Assembly (NCBI GenBank): GCA_035379765.1
Contig: DAOSVX010000009.1
Location: forward strand, 1-18,317
Direction of reading: 5' to 3'
Origin: DAOSVX01 sp035379765
Lineage (GTDB): Bacteria > Bacillota_I > Bacilli_A > RF39 > UBA660
Length of the DNA: 18,317 bases
The notes under the pieces are model-generated. The model was not told where the DNA came from. It ran no database searches and was given only the letters and a program-made list of their open reading frames with translations. Positions 1 to 7,422 of this stretch are shown here, piece after piece. The translations under genes were made by a program, and so were the position numbers. The stretch's first letter is position 1. The number at the start of each line of letters is the position of its first letter.

Positions 1-233
1 GTTTCAATGCTTAAAGAGATATCATCGCTTGTATAACTATTTTCGGTAGTAGTTATGGTATCGCTAAAATAAATATCATTAGGATCATTAACAGCAATAT
101 TTTCATCACTTATTATTTTGGCTTCGGCTTCATATTGTTTAGGTAGTACATAATTAGTCAAATAAAACAAACCTAGTAAAATACCGGTTAATAAAATATC
201 AGCAATTAGTTTTATCCATAGTTTGTTTTTCAT
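1..233 (-). CDS. Partial membrane-anchored extracytoplasmic protein (N-terminal 77 residues only)
   Basis: An ATG at 233 opens a frame that runs off the left edge, so only the N-terminus is visible. Residues about 5-24 form one hydrophobic segment (motif ILLTGILLGLFYLTNYVLP), followed by an acidic, Thr/Ser-rich stretch that should lie outside the cell. One base separates its start from the stop codon of the upstream glycosyltransferase, and an AAGGTGG ribosome-binding site lies inside the 3' end of that gene, so the two are very likely co-transcribed and coupled. The segment ENSYTSDDISLSIE resembles the linker that precedes the catalytic domain in membrane-anchored phosphodiester-glycosidase (NAGPA-type) proteins. 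That is only a weak impression, because the diagnostic domain is outside the window. Confidence 0.7.
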   Translation of the reverse strand, partial: MKNKLWIKLIADILLTGILLGLFYLTNYVLPKQYEAEAKIISDENIAVNDPNDIYFSDTITTTENSYTSDDISLSIE

Positions 234-234
234 T

Positions 235-1236
235 TTATTTTTTAAATACCACCTTTTTTTGCATTACATAACTAACAACTGACATTAATATTTCAACTAT
301 TATTTTAGCAATAACTGGATTGATAGTTATAATGCTCGTAAATAAGTATAACACAGCACTATTTAAAACAATAATAAATAATGCTAAAAGAACATATTTT
401 GCTAATGATTTAAGAGGATTATCTTGACTTTTAAAAACATATTTTTTGTTGACAGTATAATTAACTGTAGCGCTTATTACTCGAGCAGCTACATTAGCTG
501 TTACAACTCCAATAAGTTTGTATAGTAATATAAATAGGGTATAGTCGATAAAAGCTGCTAGTAAAGAAGAACCCATAAATTTAAAAATGCTTTTGTAAAT
601 TAATATTGAATCCCTTATTACTTTATAATGAGATCCTTTATTATTGTTTTCATAAATGGTTTGAATAGGTACTTCGACAATTTTTATTTTATTTTTAACA
701 ACATCATAAAGCATATTCATTTCATATTCGTATCTATCGCCATTAACTTTTAATAAAATGTCAGTATATTTTAAAGATATAGCTCTAAGTCCTGTTTGGG
801 TATCGGATACATAAACTCCACTACTTATTTTAAATATAATTCTGGTTATAACATTGCCAATAATTGATCTAATAGGTACTTTGTTTTTAAATTTACGACA
901 ACCAATTACAAGGGCATCAGGGTTTTCTGCTAATTTTTCTCCCAATCTAATTATATCAGCTACAGCATGTTGTCCATCAGCATCAGCAAATATAACTCCC
1001 AGGTCTTTATATTTATTTTTTTTAATATATTTTAAAGCAGTTCTTAAAGCTTTACCTTTGCCTTTATTAGTTTTATGAGTAAGAATGGTAGCTTGTTTTT
1101 TTAAATTATTAAAATCATAATTATTATTACTACCATCATCAACAACTATGATTTTATATTTGGTTTTTTCTTTTAATTCATTAACTAATTTAGTTAAATG
1201 ATTATCAGGGTTTAGAGCGGGTATTACAACTATCAT
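235..1236 (-). CDS. GT2 glycosyltransferase fused to a GtrA-like membrane domain
   Basis: The 333-aa protein has two parts. Residues 1-212 are a family-2 (GT-A fold) glycosyltransferase of the dolichyl-phosphate-mannose/polyprenyl-phosphate type. It starts with VIPALNP, has the VDDGS nucleotide-sugar loop at 32-36, the metal-binding DADGQH at 85-90, and the family motifs DTQTGLR (145-151) and RYEYEM (168-173). Residues 217-333 are a GtrA-like four-helix membrane domain, with the typical second-helix pattern TVNYTVNKKYVF (257-268) and a repeated VFK ending. Known relatives charge undecaprenyl phosphate with a sugar on the cytoplasmic side, and GtrA partners are thought to help flip it, so this one polypeptide may do both. 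The likely outcome is an outward-facing sugar donor for decorating teichoic acid or another surface glycan. The start is set by TAGGAGAAT about 8 bases upstream, which overlaps the TAG stop of the preceding gene. Confidence 0.9.
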   Translation of the reverse strand: MIVVIPALNPDNHLTKLVNELKEKTKYKIIVVDDGSNNNYDFNNLKKQATILTHKTNKGKGKALRTALKYIKKNKYKDLGVIFADADGQHAVADIIRLGEKLAENPDALVIGCRKFKNKVPIRSIIGNVITRIIFKISSGVYVSDTQTGLRAISLKYTDILLKVNGDRYEYEMNMLYDVVKNKIKIVEVPIQTIYENNNKGSHYKVIRDSILIYKSIFKFMGSSLLAAFIDYTLFILLYKLIGVVTANVAARVISATVNYTVNKKYVFKSQDNPLKSLAKYVLLALFIIVLNSAVLYLFTSIITINPVIAKIIVEILMSVVSYVMQKKVVFKK

Positions 1237-1247
1237 ATTTTATTCTC

Positions 1248-1979
1248 CTAATTACTACAATTTAAATCGGCATAATTTTTAATAACACTATTTTCATCTT
1301 CTTCTAAAGCTAAATTACACCACTCATCGCTAAAGTTTTTAAATGACCAGATATCACTACAAGTGCCATTTTCATATTTAGAAAACAAATGTTTTTTTGA
1401 TACTTGGTCTTGTTTAACACAATAATAATAACTTTCGTCACTTGTCATAGCTTCCCAAGTATATATATCATCACCTTTATCTACTAAATCAAAGAAGATA
1501 GCAATGTTGACTATTTCGTTTTGATAGTTAAAAGAACTATTTTCTTTTTCTGTAAAGAAACTTTTTTCTAATTCATTTACTAAAAATAAAGCATTATTTA
1601 GTTCCTCATCAGTAGTCCAAGTATTAATTTTTTCGATACTATAAAAACTATTAATAGTTTGATAATCTTTAACACTTATTTTTATGTTATAGGGATTAGT
1701 ATAATATCCATCTGTAAAACTAATAGCTTTTGTACACTCTGGATCACTATCATTATATCCACCAATAATAAAGTCTTCATCATCATCACTGTTTTTATAA
1801 TCACATACCCAAACTTTGTAAAACAAAGCTTTATAAACTGTAAATTGTTTTTCTTCATTTCTTTCTTTTAAAGAAATGATTGGTACTTTATTATGTTTTG
1901 TTACTCTAATATAATCAATAAAATAAAAACCACTAAATAATATTAAAATACCCAAAATTATTAAAATCGTTTTTTTCAT
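1248..1979 (-). CDS. Cys-rich membrane-anchored extracytoplasmic protein, unknown function
   Basis: I do not recognise this 243-aa protein. It opens with MKKTILIILGILILFSGFYF, a single membrane anchor or uncleaved signal, followed by about 215 mostly acidic residues predicted to lie outside. Six cysteines occur in the outer part (contexts VCDYK, PECTK, YYCVK, GTCSD, WCNLA, LNCSN), an even number that would suit three disulfides. A longer frame begins at 1997 (MIGRGK-), but the sequence GGAAGAGGT encoding that extension is itself the ribosome-binding site for the ATG at 1979, so the shorter start is chosen. It is the first gene of a leftward operon with the GT2-GtrA enzyme, whose ribosome-binding site overlaps this stop codon. 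Shared transcription suggests a role in surface polymer assembly; this is inference from context only. Confidence 0.8.
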   Translation of the reverse strand: MKKTILIILGILILFSGFYFIDYIRVTKHNKVPIISLKERNEEKQFTVYKALFYKVWVCDYKNSDDDEDFIIGGYNDSDPECTKAISFTDGYYTNPYNIKISVKDYQTINSFYSIEKINTWTTDEELNNALFLVNELEKSFFTEKENSSFNYQNEIVNIAIFFDLVDKGDDIYTWEAMTSDESYYYCVKQDQVSKKHLFSKYENGTCSDIWSFKNFSDEWCNLALEEDENSVIKNYADLNCSN

Positions 1980-2004
1980 TTTACCTCTTCCTATCATATC
2001 TATA

Positions 2005-2037
2005 ATTATAACATAGGAAAATAATTTACAGTGTAAA
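2005..2037 (-). promoter_or_regulatory. Promoter of the leftward operon (first gene 1979-1248)
   Basis: On the minus strand, TATAAT at 2010-2005 is preceded by TG at the extended -10 position (TGTTATAAT). This puts the start of transcription about 20 bases before the ATG at 1979. The -35 region is poor: 17 bases upstream reads CACTGT, while a better TTTACA lies 21 bases away. The extended -10 probably carries the activity. The -35 area is occupied by the dyad TTTACAGTGTAAA (2025-2037). Confidence 0.55.
2025..2037. promoter_or_regulatory. Candidate operator: 13-bp perfect dyad between divergent promoters
   Basis: TTTACAGTGTAAA is a perfect 6-bp inverted repeat around one central G. It sits in the -35 zone of the leftward promoter and about 15 bases upstream of the rightward -35, where one bound dimer could affect both operons. 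AT-rich intergenic DNA produces short palindromes by chance, so this is only a candidate. Confidence 0.3.
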
Positions 2038-2051
2038 ATAAATAGATTAGG

Positions 2052-2080
2052 TTAAAAAAGTATTTGAAATATGCTATACT
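2052..2080 (+). promoter_or_regulatory. Promoter of the LTA-synthase operon
   Basis: TATACT at 2075-2080 has an upstream TG in the extended -10 position (TGCTATACT). A weak -35, TTAAAA at 2052-2057, is 17 bases upstream. Transcription would begin near 2087, leaving a leader of about 18 bases that contains only the weak ribosome-binding site AAGAAGTGAT. Confidence 0.55.
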
Positions 2081-2104
2081 TATAACTGATAAGAAGTGAT
2101 ATAG

Positions 2105-4183
2105 TTGAAGAAAATTAAAGCTAAAAAAATTAATTTTAAAGACTTTAATATAAAAAAAGCTATAAAATTTATATTAAAGAAAATAAAAGGCTATTTATTA
2201 ACTAATAAATTATTTTTGTCATATGCTATATTATCCATAATTAGTTGCACTTTACTTAGAGCTTTTACAATAGGTGATGCTCTTTCATATAAACCATTTG
2301 TAGTTGATTTATCCTTAATATTAATAATAGGATCTATGGGGTATTTAATTAAACCTAAAAAACAATTTGTTTATTTTGCTACCTGGCTAATTATATTTAC
2401 TTTTGTTAATATCGCTAATGGTATTTATTATACTTTCTATTTTTCTTTTGCTACCTTTGGTTTACTATCATCTTTAGGACAGGCCGGGGAGGTAACAGGG
2501 GCTGTTTTAGCGAAACTAGATATTACTCATTTTATTTATTTAATAATGCCTGTTATTTTCTTTATAATAAATGGTCGTTTAAAACATAAAAAATATTTTG
2601 AAGCTGTAACTAAAACTGAGAAAAGCAAAAAAATGATGGCTTCAACTTTGATAGCCGGCGGAGCTTTACTAATACTACCTTGGTTTCTTTCACCAAATGG
2701 TTTAGGGGCTTTATCTAAACAATGGAATAGAGAATATATAGTAGAAAGATTTGGTATTATTTTATATCAAAGTAACGATTTAGTTCAAAGTTTAACTCCG
2801 AAAATAAATCAGTTATTTGGTTATGATGAAGCTGCTCGTAATTTTAGAGAATATTATAGTACTAAAGAAAAAGTTACAACTAATAATGAATATACTGGGG
2901 TATTTAAAGATAAAAATATTATATTTATCCATATGGAAAGTATTCAAAATTTTACTTTAGATATGGAAGTTAATGGTAAAGAAATAACTCCTAATCTAAA
3001 CAAATTAAAAGAAGAGAGTATTTATTTTGATCATTTCTATCCGCAAATTAGTGTTGGCACTAGTTCCGATACAGAATTTACTCTACTTACTTCTTTAATG
3101 CCAGCTTTATCAGGTACGGTGTTTGTTAGTTATACTAATACTTATTATGAAACAATACCTAAAATATTAAAAGAAGAAGGCTATTATACTTTTAGTATGC
3201 ACGCTAATAAAGCTAGTATGTGGAATAGAGCAGTAGCTCACGAAAGTTTAGGTTATGATACTTTTTATTCTCAAAGATATTTTAATATTCCGGATTCTAC
3301 TGATGATCCAGAATGGATAGGGTTAGGGCTTAGTGACAAAGAATTTTTTAAGCAAAGTGAAGCTATATTAGAAAATATCGAAACCAACTATGATAAATAT
3401 ATGGGGACTATGATTACTCTATCTAACCATACTCCTTGGGATGATACAGAAAAATATGGTGATTTTGATTTAACTGCTTATGTAGAAAGATATAATGAAA
3501 AAACTGGCGAAACTGAATTGATTGCAGATACTTACTTAGAAGATAGTAAAATGGGTAATTACTTAAAAGGGACTCATTATACCGATGAAGCTTTAGGAGA
3601 ATTTGTTAATTATGTAAAATCATCTGATTATTTTGATAACACGGTATTTATTTTCTATGGTGATCATGAAGCTAGATTATCTAAAAAAGAATTTAATAAC
3701 CTATATAATTATAATGTAGAAACAGGAGAGCTTTTAAGTGAAGATGATCCAAACTATTATGATTATGATTATTATCTTCAACAATTAAACAAAAATACAC
3801 CATTAATAATCTGGACTAAAGATGAAAAGTATACTGGCGCTTATAGTTATTATATGGGTATGATAGATATAATGCCAACGCTAGCTAATATGATGGGCTT
3901 TAGTTATGAATATGGCTTAGGCAATGATATTTTCACTATTAAAGATGATAATACTATTGTATTTCCTAATGGTAACTTTCTAACTAGTGAAGTATATTAT
4001 AATAATACTAAAGAAGAATATAAAGTTTTAAAAGATGCTATTATAGATGAAGATTATATTAATGAAAAGAAAGCTTATACAGAAGAGATATTAAATTTAT
4101 CTAATAATATTATTGTTCATGATTTAATTAGAAAAGAAGCAACTAATTTAAATAAAGTAATGGAGGAAAATAATGAAGAATAA
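2105..4183 (+). CDS. ltaS: LTA-synthase-family phosphoglycerol transferase
   Basis: The 692-aa protein has the LtaS plan: five predicted membrane helices (about 36-54, 66-84, 89-113, 140-157, 179-194), a linker, and an extracellular sulfatase-fold domain from about 270 to 620. Family members move glycerol phosphate from phosphatidylglycerol onto a growing lipoteichoic acid chain outside the membrane. Visible metal/catalytic elements are E278 (HMESIQ), the nucleophile loop GTSSDTEF (318-325), an NHTPW motif and D520-H521 (YGDHEARL). In well-studied LtaS the loop reads GKTSDSE with Thr as nucleophile; by straight alignment Ser320 falls there and Thr319 is adjacent. The start is a TTG with AAGAAGTGAT upstream; no nearby ATG fits the family N-terminus. 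The last 11 bases overlap the next gene. It could equally be an LtaP-type primase or a relative acting on another phosphoglycerol acceptor. Confidence 0.88.
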   Translation: MKKIKAKKINFKDFNIKKAIKFILKKIKGYLLTNKLFLSYAILSIISCTLLRAFTIGDALSYKPFVVDLSLILIIGSMGYLIKPKKQFVYFATWLIIFTFVNIANGIYYTFYFSFATFGLLSSLGQAGEVTGAVLAKLDITHFIYLIMPVIFFIINGRLKHKKYFEAVTKTEKSKKMMASTLIAGGALLILPWFLSPNGLGALSKQWNREYIVERFGIILYQSNDLVQSLTPKINQLFGYDEAARNFREYYSTKEKVTTNNEYTGVFKDKNIIFIHMESIQNFTLDMEVNGKEITPNLNKLKEESIYFDHFYPQISVGTSSDTEFTLLTSLMPALSGTVFVSYTNTYYETIPKILKEEGYYTFSMHANKASMWNRAVAHESLGYDTFYSQRYFNIPDSTDDPEWIGLGLSDKEFFKQSEAILENIETNYDKYMGTMITLSNHTPWDDTEKYGDFDLTAYVERYNEKTGETELIADTYLEDSKMGNYLKGTHYTDEALGEFVNYVKSSDYFDNTVFIFYGDHEARLSKKEFNNLYNYNVETGELLSEDDPNYYDYDYYLQQLNKNTPLIIWTKDEKYTGAYSYYMGMIDIMPTLANMMGFSYEYGLGNDIFTIKDDNTIVFPNGNFLTSEVYYNNTKEEYKVLKDAIIDEDYINEKKAYTEEILNLSNNIIVHDLIRKEATNLNKVMEENNEE

Positions 4184-4793
4184 GAAGTGGGTTCTATTTA
4201 TAATTGGGGTATTAATAATATTAAATGTAGGTTTCTTTGTTTATCAAATGTTTCTAAAAAATGCTAACAATGAAATAAATGAAACAAAAATATTAGATAC
4301 AATTGAAAATTACGATTATAGTTTAGAAGATCGTGATAGTAATTTATATAAAGAGGAATTTAATAATTTAAAACAGAATTTAGCAGGTGATGAAATAAAT
4401 TATGATGAATATGCTGAGAGTGTTGCTAAACTGTATATTATTGATTTATATACTTTAAATAATAAACTAAATAAATATGATGTTGGTGGTAAAGAGTTTA
4501 TTTATAGTAAGGCTTTAGATAACTATATTTTAAAAGTGGAAGATACTTTATATAAATATATAGAAGATAACACTTATGATCAAAGAGATCAAGAATTACC
4601 TACTGTAAAAAGTATTGAAGTAACTAATGATGATGTTTCAACCTATATAATAGATGATACTACTTATGATTCATATGAAATAACTCTTAATTGGGAATAT
4701 GAAACAGATAATGAATATGATACTAGTGCAATAGTAACTATAATAAAAGTTGATAATAAGCTAGTTATAGTAGAAGAAAATAGAGTGGAATAA
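4173..4793 (+). CDS. Single-pass membrane protein of unknown function, coupled to the LTA synthase gene
   Basis: This 206-aa protein is not recognised. Residues about 6-28 form one membrane helix (VLFIIGVLIILNVGFFVYQM) after a short KNKK cytoplasmic start. The remainder is acidic, rich in Asn, Asp and Tyr, and predicted to be outside. The C-terminal third reads as alternating beta strands (for example ITLNWEYET and AIVTIIKVDNKLVIVEENRVE), compatible with a small NTF2-like or beta-rich accessory domain, but no diagnostic motif is visible. The ATG at 4173 lies 11 bases inside the LTA-synthase gene with GGAGG at 4162-4166, so translation is probably coupled and output matched. Adjacency suggests an accessory or regulatory partner for lipoteichoic acid synthesis; this is inference. 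A terminator follows 44 bases after the stop. Confidence 0.82.
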   Translation: MKNKKWVLFIIGVLIILNVGFFVYQMFLKNANNEINETKILDTIENYDYSLEDRDSNLYKEEFNNLKQNLAGDEINYDEYAESVAKLYIIDLYTLNNKLNKYDVGGKEFIYSKALDNYILKVEDTLYKYIEDNTYDQRDQELPTVKSIEVTNDDVSTYIIDDTTYDSYEITLNWEYETDNEYDTSAIVTIIKVDNKLVIVEENRVE

Positions 4794-4837
4794 CAAATAA
4801 AACTTTGAGAGACACAAAATAAATTTTTGAAAACGAT

Positions 4838-4870
4838 AAAAAAGAATTTATTTCAAATAAATTCTTTTTT
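4838..4870. terminator. Bidirectional intrinsic terminator between convergent operons
   Basis: A perfect 16-bp inverted repeat (AAAAAAGAATTTATTT at 4838-4853 and its complement at 4855-4870, central C at 4854) has an A-tract on one side and a T-tract on the other. It would therefore stop transcription from both the LTA-synthase operon on the plus strand and the LCP/DUF2726 operon on the minus strand. It lies in the 103-base gap between the two convergent stop codons; nothing else was seen there. Confidence 0.85.
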
Positions 4871-4896
4871 AGATTTAGAAACATACAACAATATTA

Positions 4897-5409
4897 TTAG
4901 CGATGATTTATAAATTGCGAAACTTTATTTAGAGAGTCTGTTGTTCTTTTTATGATACTTTCTTCTGTATTAGGATAATTTATGTTAAATGTTAATAGTT
5001 CAATATTGGCTTCGTTTAATATTTTTTTTACTTTGTAATCGCGATATTTCCTATTATTTGTATTATGAGATTCACCATTTATTTCAATTGCCAAAAGAAT
5101 ATTAAAGTCTTGATCAAATATGCAAAAATCTAAAATTCTGTTTAATTCTTGATGAAATGTATACTTTGAATTATAATATTTTTTCTTAATAATTGATTCT
5201 AAACTTACTTGAGGTAAAACTATGTATTTTGAATCTAGTTTTTTAAAGCATTTATAGAAAAACAATTCATCGTTATTTAAAAATTTTTTCTTAATGTAAT
5301 AATATTTTTTTTCTTCACTAGAATTAATATTTTTTTTCGATGTTAAAATTTTTAAAATAATAGCTATGATAATTAAAACTATAATGGCTACAAAAAATAT
5401 ATATTTCAA
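4897..5409 (-). CDS. Membrane-anchored DUF2726 (PD-(D/E)XK-like) protein
   Basis: This is a protein of about 170 aa: one N-terminal membrane helix (residues about 4-23, YIFFVAIIVLIIIAIILKIL) followed by a DUF2726-type domain. The fold signature is LDFCIFD (Asp94), then LLAIEINGESH (Glu109, His115), then YRDYKVKK (Asp124, Lys126), and an ELLTF strand. This pattern places it near the PD-(D/E)XK nuclease superfamily, where Asp, Glu and Lys form the metal-dependent active site. Natural substrates of DUF2726 proteins are not established to my knowledge. In-frame GTG (5418) and ATG (5415) lie inside the sequence AGAGGTGAT, which is better read as the ribosome-binding site for TTG at 5409; the longer start would add three residues. 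It follows the LCP gene by a few bases, so both are in one operon. A Lys-rich segment after the helix suggests the domain faces the cytoplasm. Confidence 0.8.
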   Translation of the reverse strand: MKYIFFVAIIVLIIIAIILKILTSKKNINSSEEKKYYYIKKKFLNNDELFFYKCFKKLDSKYIVLPQVSLESIIKKKYYNSKYTFHQELNRILDFCIFDQDFNILLAIEINGESHNTNNRKYRDYKVKKILNEANIELLTFNINYPNTEESIIKRTTDSLNKVSQFINHR

Positions 5410-5425
5410 TTTCATCACCTCTAAA

Positions 5426-7255
5426 TTATTTTTTTATTATACCTATAGTTACAGAAGTTATATTATTTAACAAATAAGTTTCTTTGATACTTTGACTTAC
5501 AACAGTACCATCATCTTTAGTTTCATCAAACAAATCATTTCCTATTTCTATATTAGTATAAGTAACGGTAATATTATTTTGGGCAGCCCAACTATCAACA
5601 TATTCTTTAGTTTTACCAATTAACTTAGGCATAGTATTTTCTAATGTAACACCACCAGCATATGTTTTACCAACAACTTTTTTTTCGTATATTTCATTAG
5701 CAGAAAAATCAAAGGTTGTAACCATATCAGGATCTTCTAATTCTAAGTTATACTTCATTAAATTAACTATTTCTTCTAAACTTTTAGGATAATATAATTC
5801 CATAGAACTAGAATTTATATATTGGTTTTTAGTAATTAGATATGTTCTTTCAATATTAATAAAATCGGTGGTATCATTTAGAGATTTAGCTACTATTTCT
5901 TTAGCTACTTCATAGAAAGATAATATTTGATTGGTAGTCATATTAGTATCAATATTTTGACTTATAGCGTCGAGTATTTCATAGAATTCGTTAACTGAAT
6001 CAATATTTTTAATACTTTTAGCAATACCTGTAACAACTAGTTGTTGATTTTGGCCTCTTGTAAAGTCATTTCGATATAAGCAATTAGTGTTCCATTTAGA
6101 AGCACAATTGCTTGGCCAGCAATGCCTATTTCGAGATAAAGCTAAAGCTTGTTCGCCATCTAAATGTTGAATTCCTTCTTCAACATATATAGTACTAGCT
6201 CCCCAATCTCGATTACTATCTTGTTCACAGAAGCTATAAGGAACATCAACGTCAATACCGCCTAAAGCATCAACTAAAGATACAACGCCTTTAAAGTTTA
6301 TTTTGACATAGTAATCAATATTAATGTCAATTAGATTTTCAATTGTATCAATAATACATGAAGAGCCATAGTAAGCTGAAGTATTTATTTTGTTTTTAAC
6401 ATTATTACGACAAGCGATTGGGACATAAGTATCTCTAGGAATACTAAACATTGTAGCATTTAAAGTGTTAGGATTAAAGGTAATTACCATTAGAGTATCG
6501 CCATTAAAAGATTGATTAGCATTTAATACTTCACTAGTACTATCAACACCAATTAAAAGGATTGTAAAAGGTTCATTTAAAGTTTTATTAGATGAAGATA
6601 CTTCTTCTTTTTCTCTTTCTTCAGAGTAAGTATAAACAATTTTGGTATCACTTTCTAAACTGGTTAAAGTATCATCGCTTTCAAACATTATTAAATAATT
6701 ACTTGATATTAAAACTCCATCAATTTTGCCATCTAATAGGTCAGTTAACATTTCGATATAATCATCATAATAAGTTATTTCGGTATTTTCTAAATCATTT
6801 TCTTTAATTAACTTTTGAGCTAGGATATAACCTTCAATATCATCTTCATCATCAATCATACTTATAATAGTAGAATTGTTATTTTTAATGCTAGTATTTT
6901 CTAAGGTAACTAAGCTTGTAGAGTAGGTTACTAATTCTTTATTGATACCTTCTATTTTATTAACAGTTTTATCTATGTAGTAAGCTCCTATAGAAAATAT
7001 AGGAACAAATATTAACATAATTATGGAAATGATTGTAAATGTTTTTTTCTTTTTGGCTACCACACATATAAATCCCCAAACAAAATACATTGCTAAAAAC
7101 AAACAAAAACAACTTAAAGCAAATATTCTAATATAAGTTTCAATACCTGTTAAAGATAAAATACTTTTGGTAAAGAAGATTAAACTTACTAAGTAAGCAG
7201 TTAATACAAATATGAAAATAAATAAATTTTTGTTTAGTTTTTTTCTTTTTTTCAT
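5426..7255 (-). CDS. LCP (LytR-CpsA-Psr) family glycopolymer ligase with C-terminal PASTA-like domain
   Basis: The 609-aa protein has three predicted N-terminal membrane helices (about 10-32, 40-66, 74-94). An extracytoplasmic accessory region (about 100-215) reads like a small substrate-binding fold (LTDLLDGKIDGVLISSNYL). An LCP domain follows at about 228-420, then a linker, and residues about 541-609 form a PASTA-like repeat (MPKLIGKTKEYVDSWAAQN). LCP enzymes transfer undecaprenyl-pyrophosphate-linked polymers such as wall teichoic acid or capsule onto peptidoglycan. Matching residues include the GVDS strand, D253 (NGDTLMV), R274 (SIPRDT), NKIN (288-291), ALSRNRH (372-378) and R400. Between the last two is an insertion with C379, C384 and C392; C282, C300 and C343 are also present, so disulfides are plausible. 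The ATG has AAAGGAG at good spacing. The divergent operon encodes a TagO-like enzyme that could supply its lipid-linked substrate. Confidence 0.9.
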   Translation of the reverse strand: MKKRKKLNKNLFIFIFVLTAYLVSLIFFTKSILSLTGIETYIRIFALSCFCLFLAMYFVWGFICVVAKKKKTFTIISIIMLIFVPIFSIGAYYIDKTVNKIEGINKELVTYSTSLVTLENTSIKNNNSTIISMIDDEDDIEGYILAQKLIKENDLENTEITYYDDYIEMLTDLLDGKIDGVLISSNYLIMFESDDTLTSLESDTKIVYTYSEEREKEEVSSSNKTLNEPFTILLIGVDSTSEVLNANQSFNGDTLMVITFNPNTLNATMFSIPRDTYVPIACRNNVKNKINTSAYYGSSCIIDTIENLIDINIDYYVKINFKGVVSLVDALGGIDVDVPYSFCEQDSNRDWGASTIYVEEGIQHLDGEQALALSRNRHCWPSNCASKWNTNCLYRNDFTRGQNQQLVVTGIAKSIKNIDSVNEFYEILDAISQNIDTNMTTNQILSFYEVAKEIVAKSLNDTTDFINIERTYLITKNQYINSSSMELYYPKSLEEIVNLMKYNLELEDPDMVTTFDFSANEIYEKKVVGKTYAGGVTLENTMPKLIGKTKEYVDSWAAQNNITVTYTNIEIGNDLFDETKDDGTVVSQSIKETYLLNNITSVTIGIIKK

Positions 7256-7284
7256 ATTGTAAACTCCTTTATCATTCTTTTTTA

Positions 7285-7313
7285 ATTATAATATAAAAGA
7301 TAAGTTAAAACAA
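7285..7313 (-). promoter_or_regulatory. Promoter of the LCP/DUF2726 operon
   Basis: On the minus strand, TTGTTT (7313-7308) and TATAAT (7290-7285) are separated by exactly 17 bases. This is a good sigma-A-type promoter about 30 bases before the LCP start codon at 7255. It shares the 167-base gap 7256-7422 with the divergent promoter at 7381-7389. Confidence 0.65.
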
Positions 7314-7380
7314 TTAGTAATATCCTATTTGACAAAAAATGTTAAGTAATGTTTTAAACTATATTATTTAATTCTCGTTA

Positions 7381-7389
7381 TGGTATAAT
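7381..7389 (+). promoter_or_regulatory. Extended -10 promoter of the glucosaminidase-cohesin-tagO operon
   Basis: TGGTATAAT is a perfect extended -10 element 34 bases before the ATG at 7423. No convincing -35 lies 16-18 bases upstream (ATATTA), as is common for extended -10 promoters. The leader contains AGAGGTG as ribosome-binding site. A consensus TTGACA at 7329-7334 has no properly spaced -10 and was not used. Confidence 0.55.
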
Positions 7390-7422
7390 TATAATGAATA
7401 ATTATGAGTAAAGAGGTGTAAT

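Noticed and set aside
1980..1997. Longer start for the Cys-rich protein (MIGRGK-)
   Set aside because: The added codons contain the ribosome-binding site GGAAGAGGT of the ATG at 1979, directly before a normal membrane-anchor N-terminus.
6592..6807. Open frame antisense to the LCP gene
   Set aside because: Low-complexity translation, no ribosome-binding site, lies wholly inside a well-supported gene. The same applies to antisense frames at 854-1078, 1659-1871 and 13806-14033.
7329..7334. Consensus TTGACA as -35 of the glucosaminidase operon
   Set aside because: No -10 lies 16-18 bases downstream; the perfect extended -10 at 7381-7389 is too far to pair with it.
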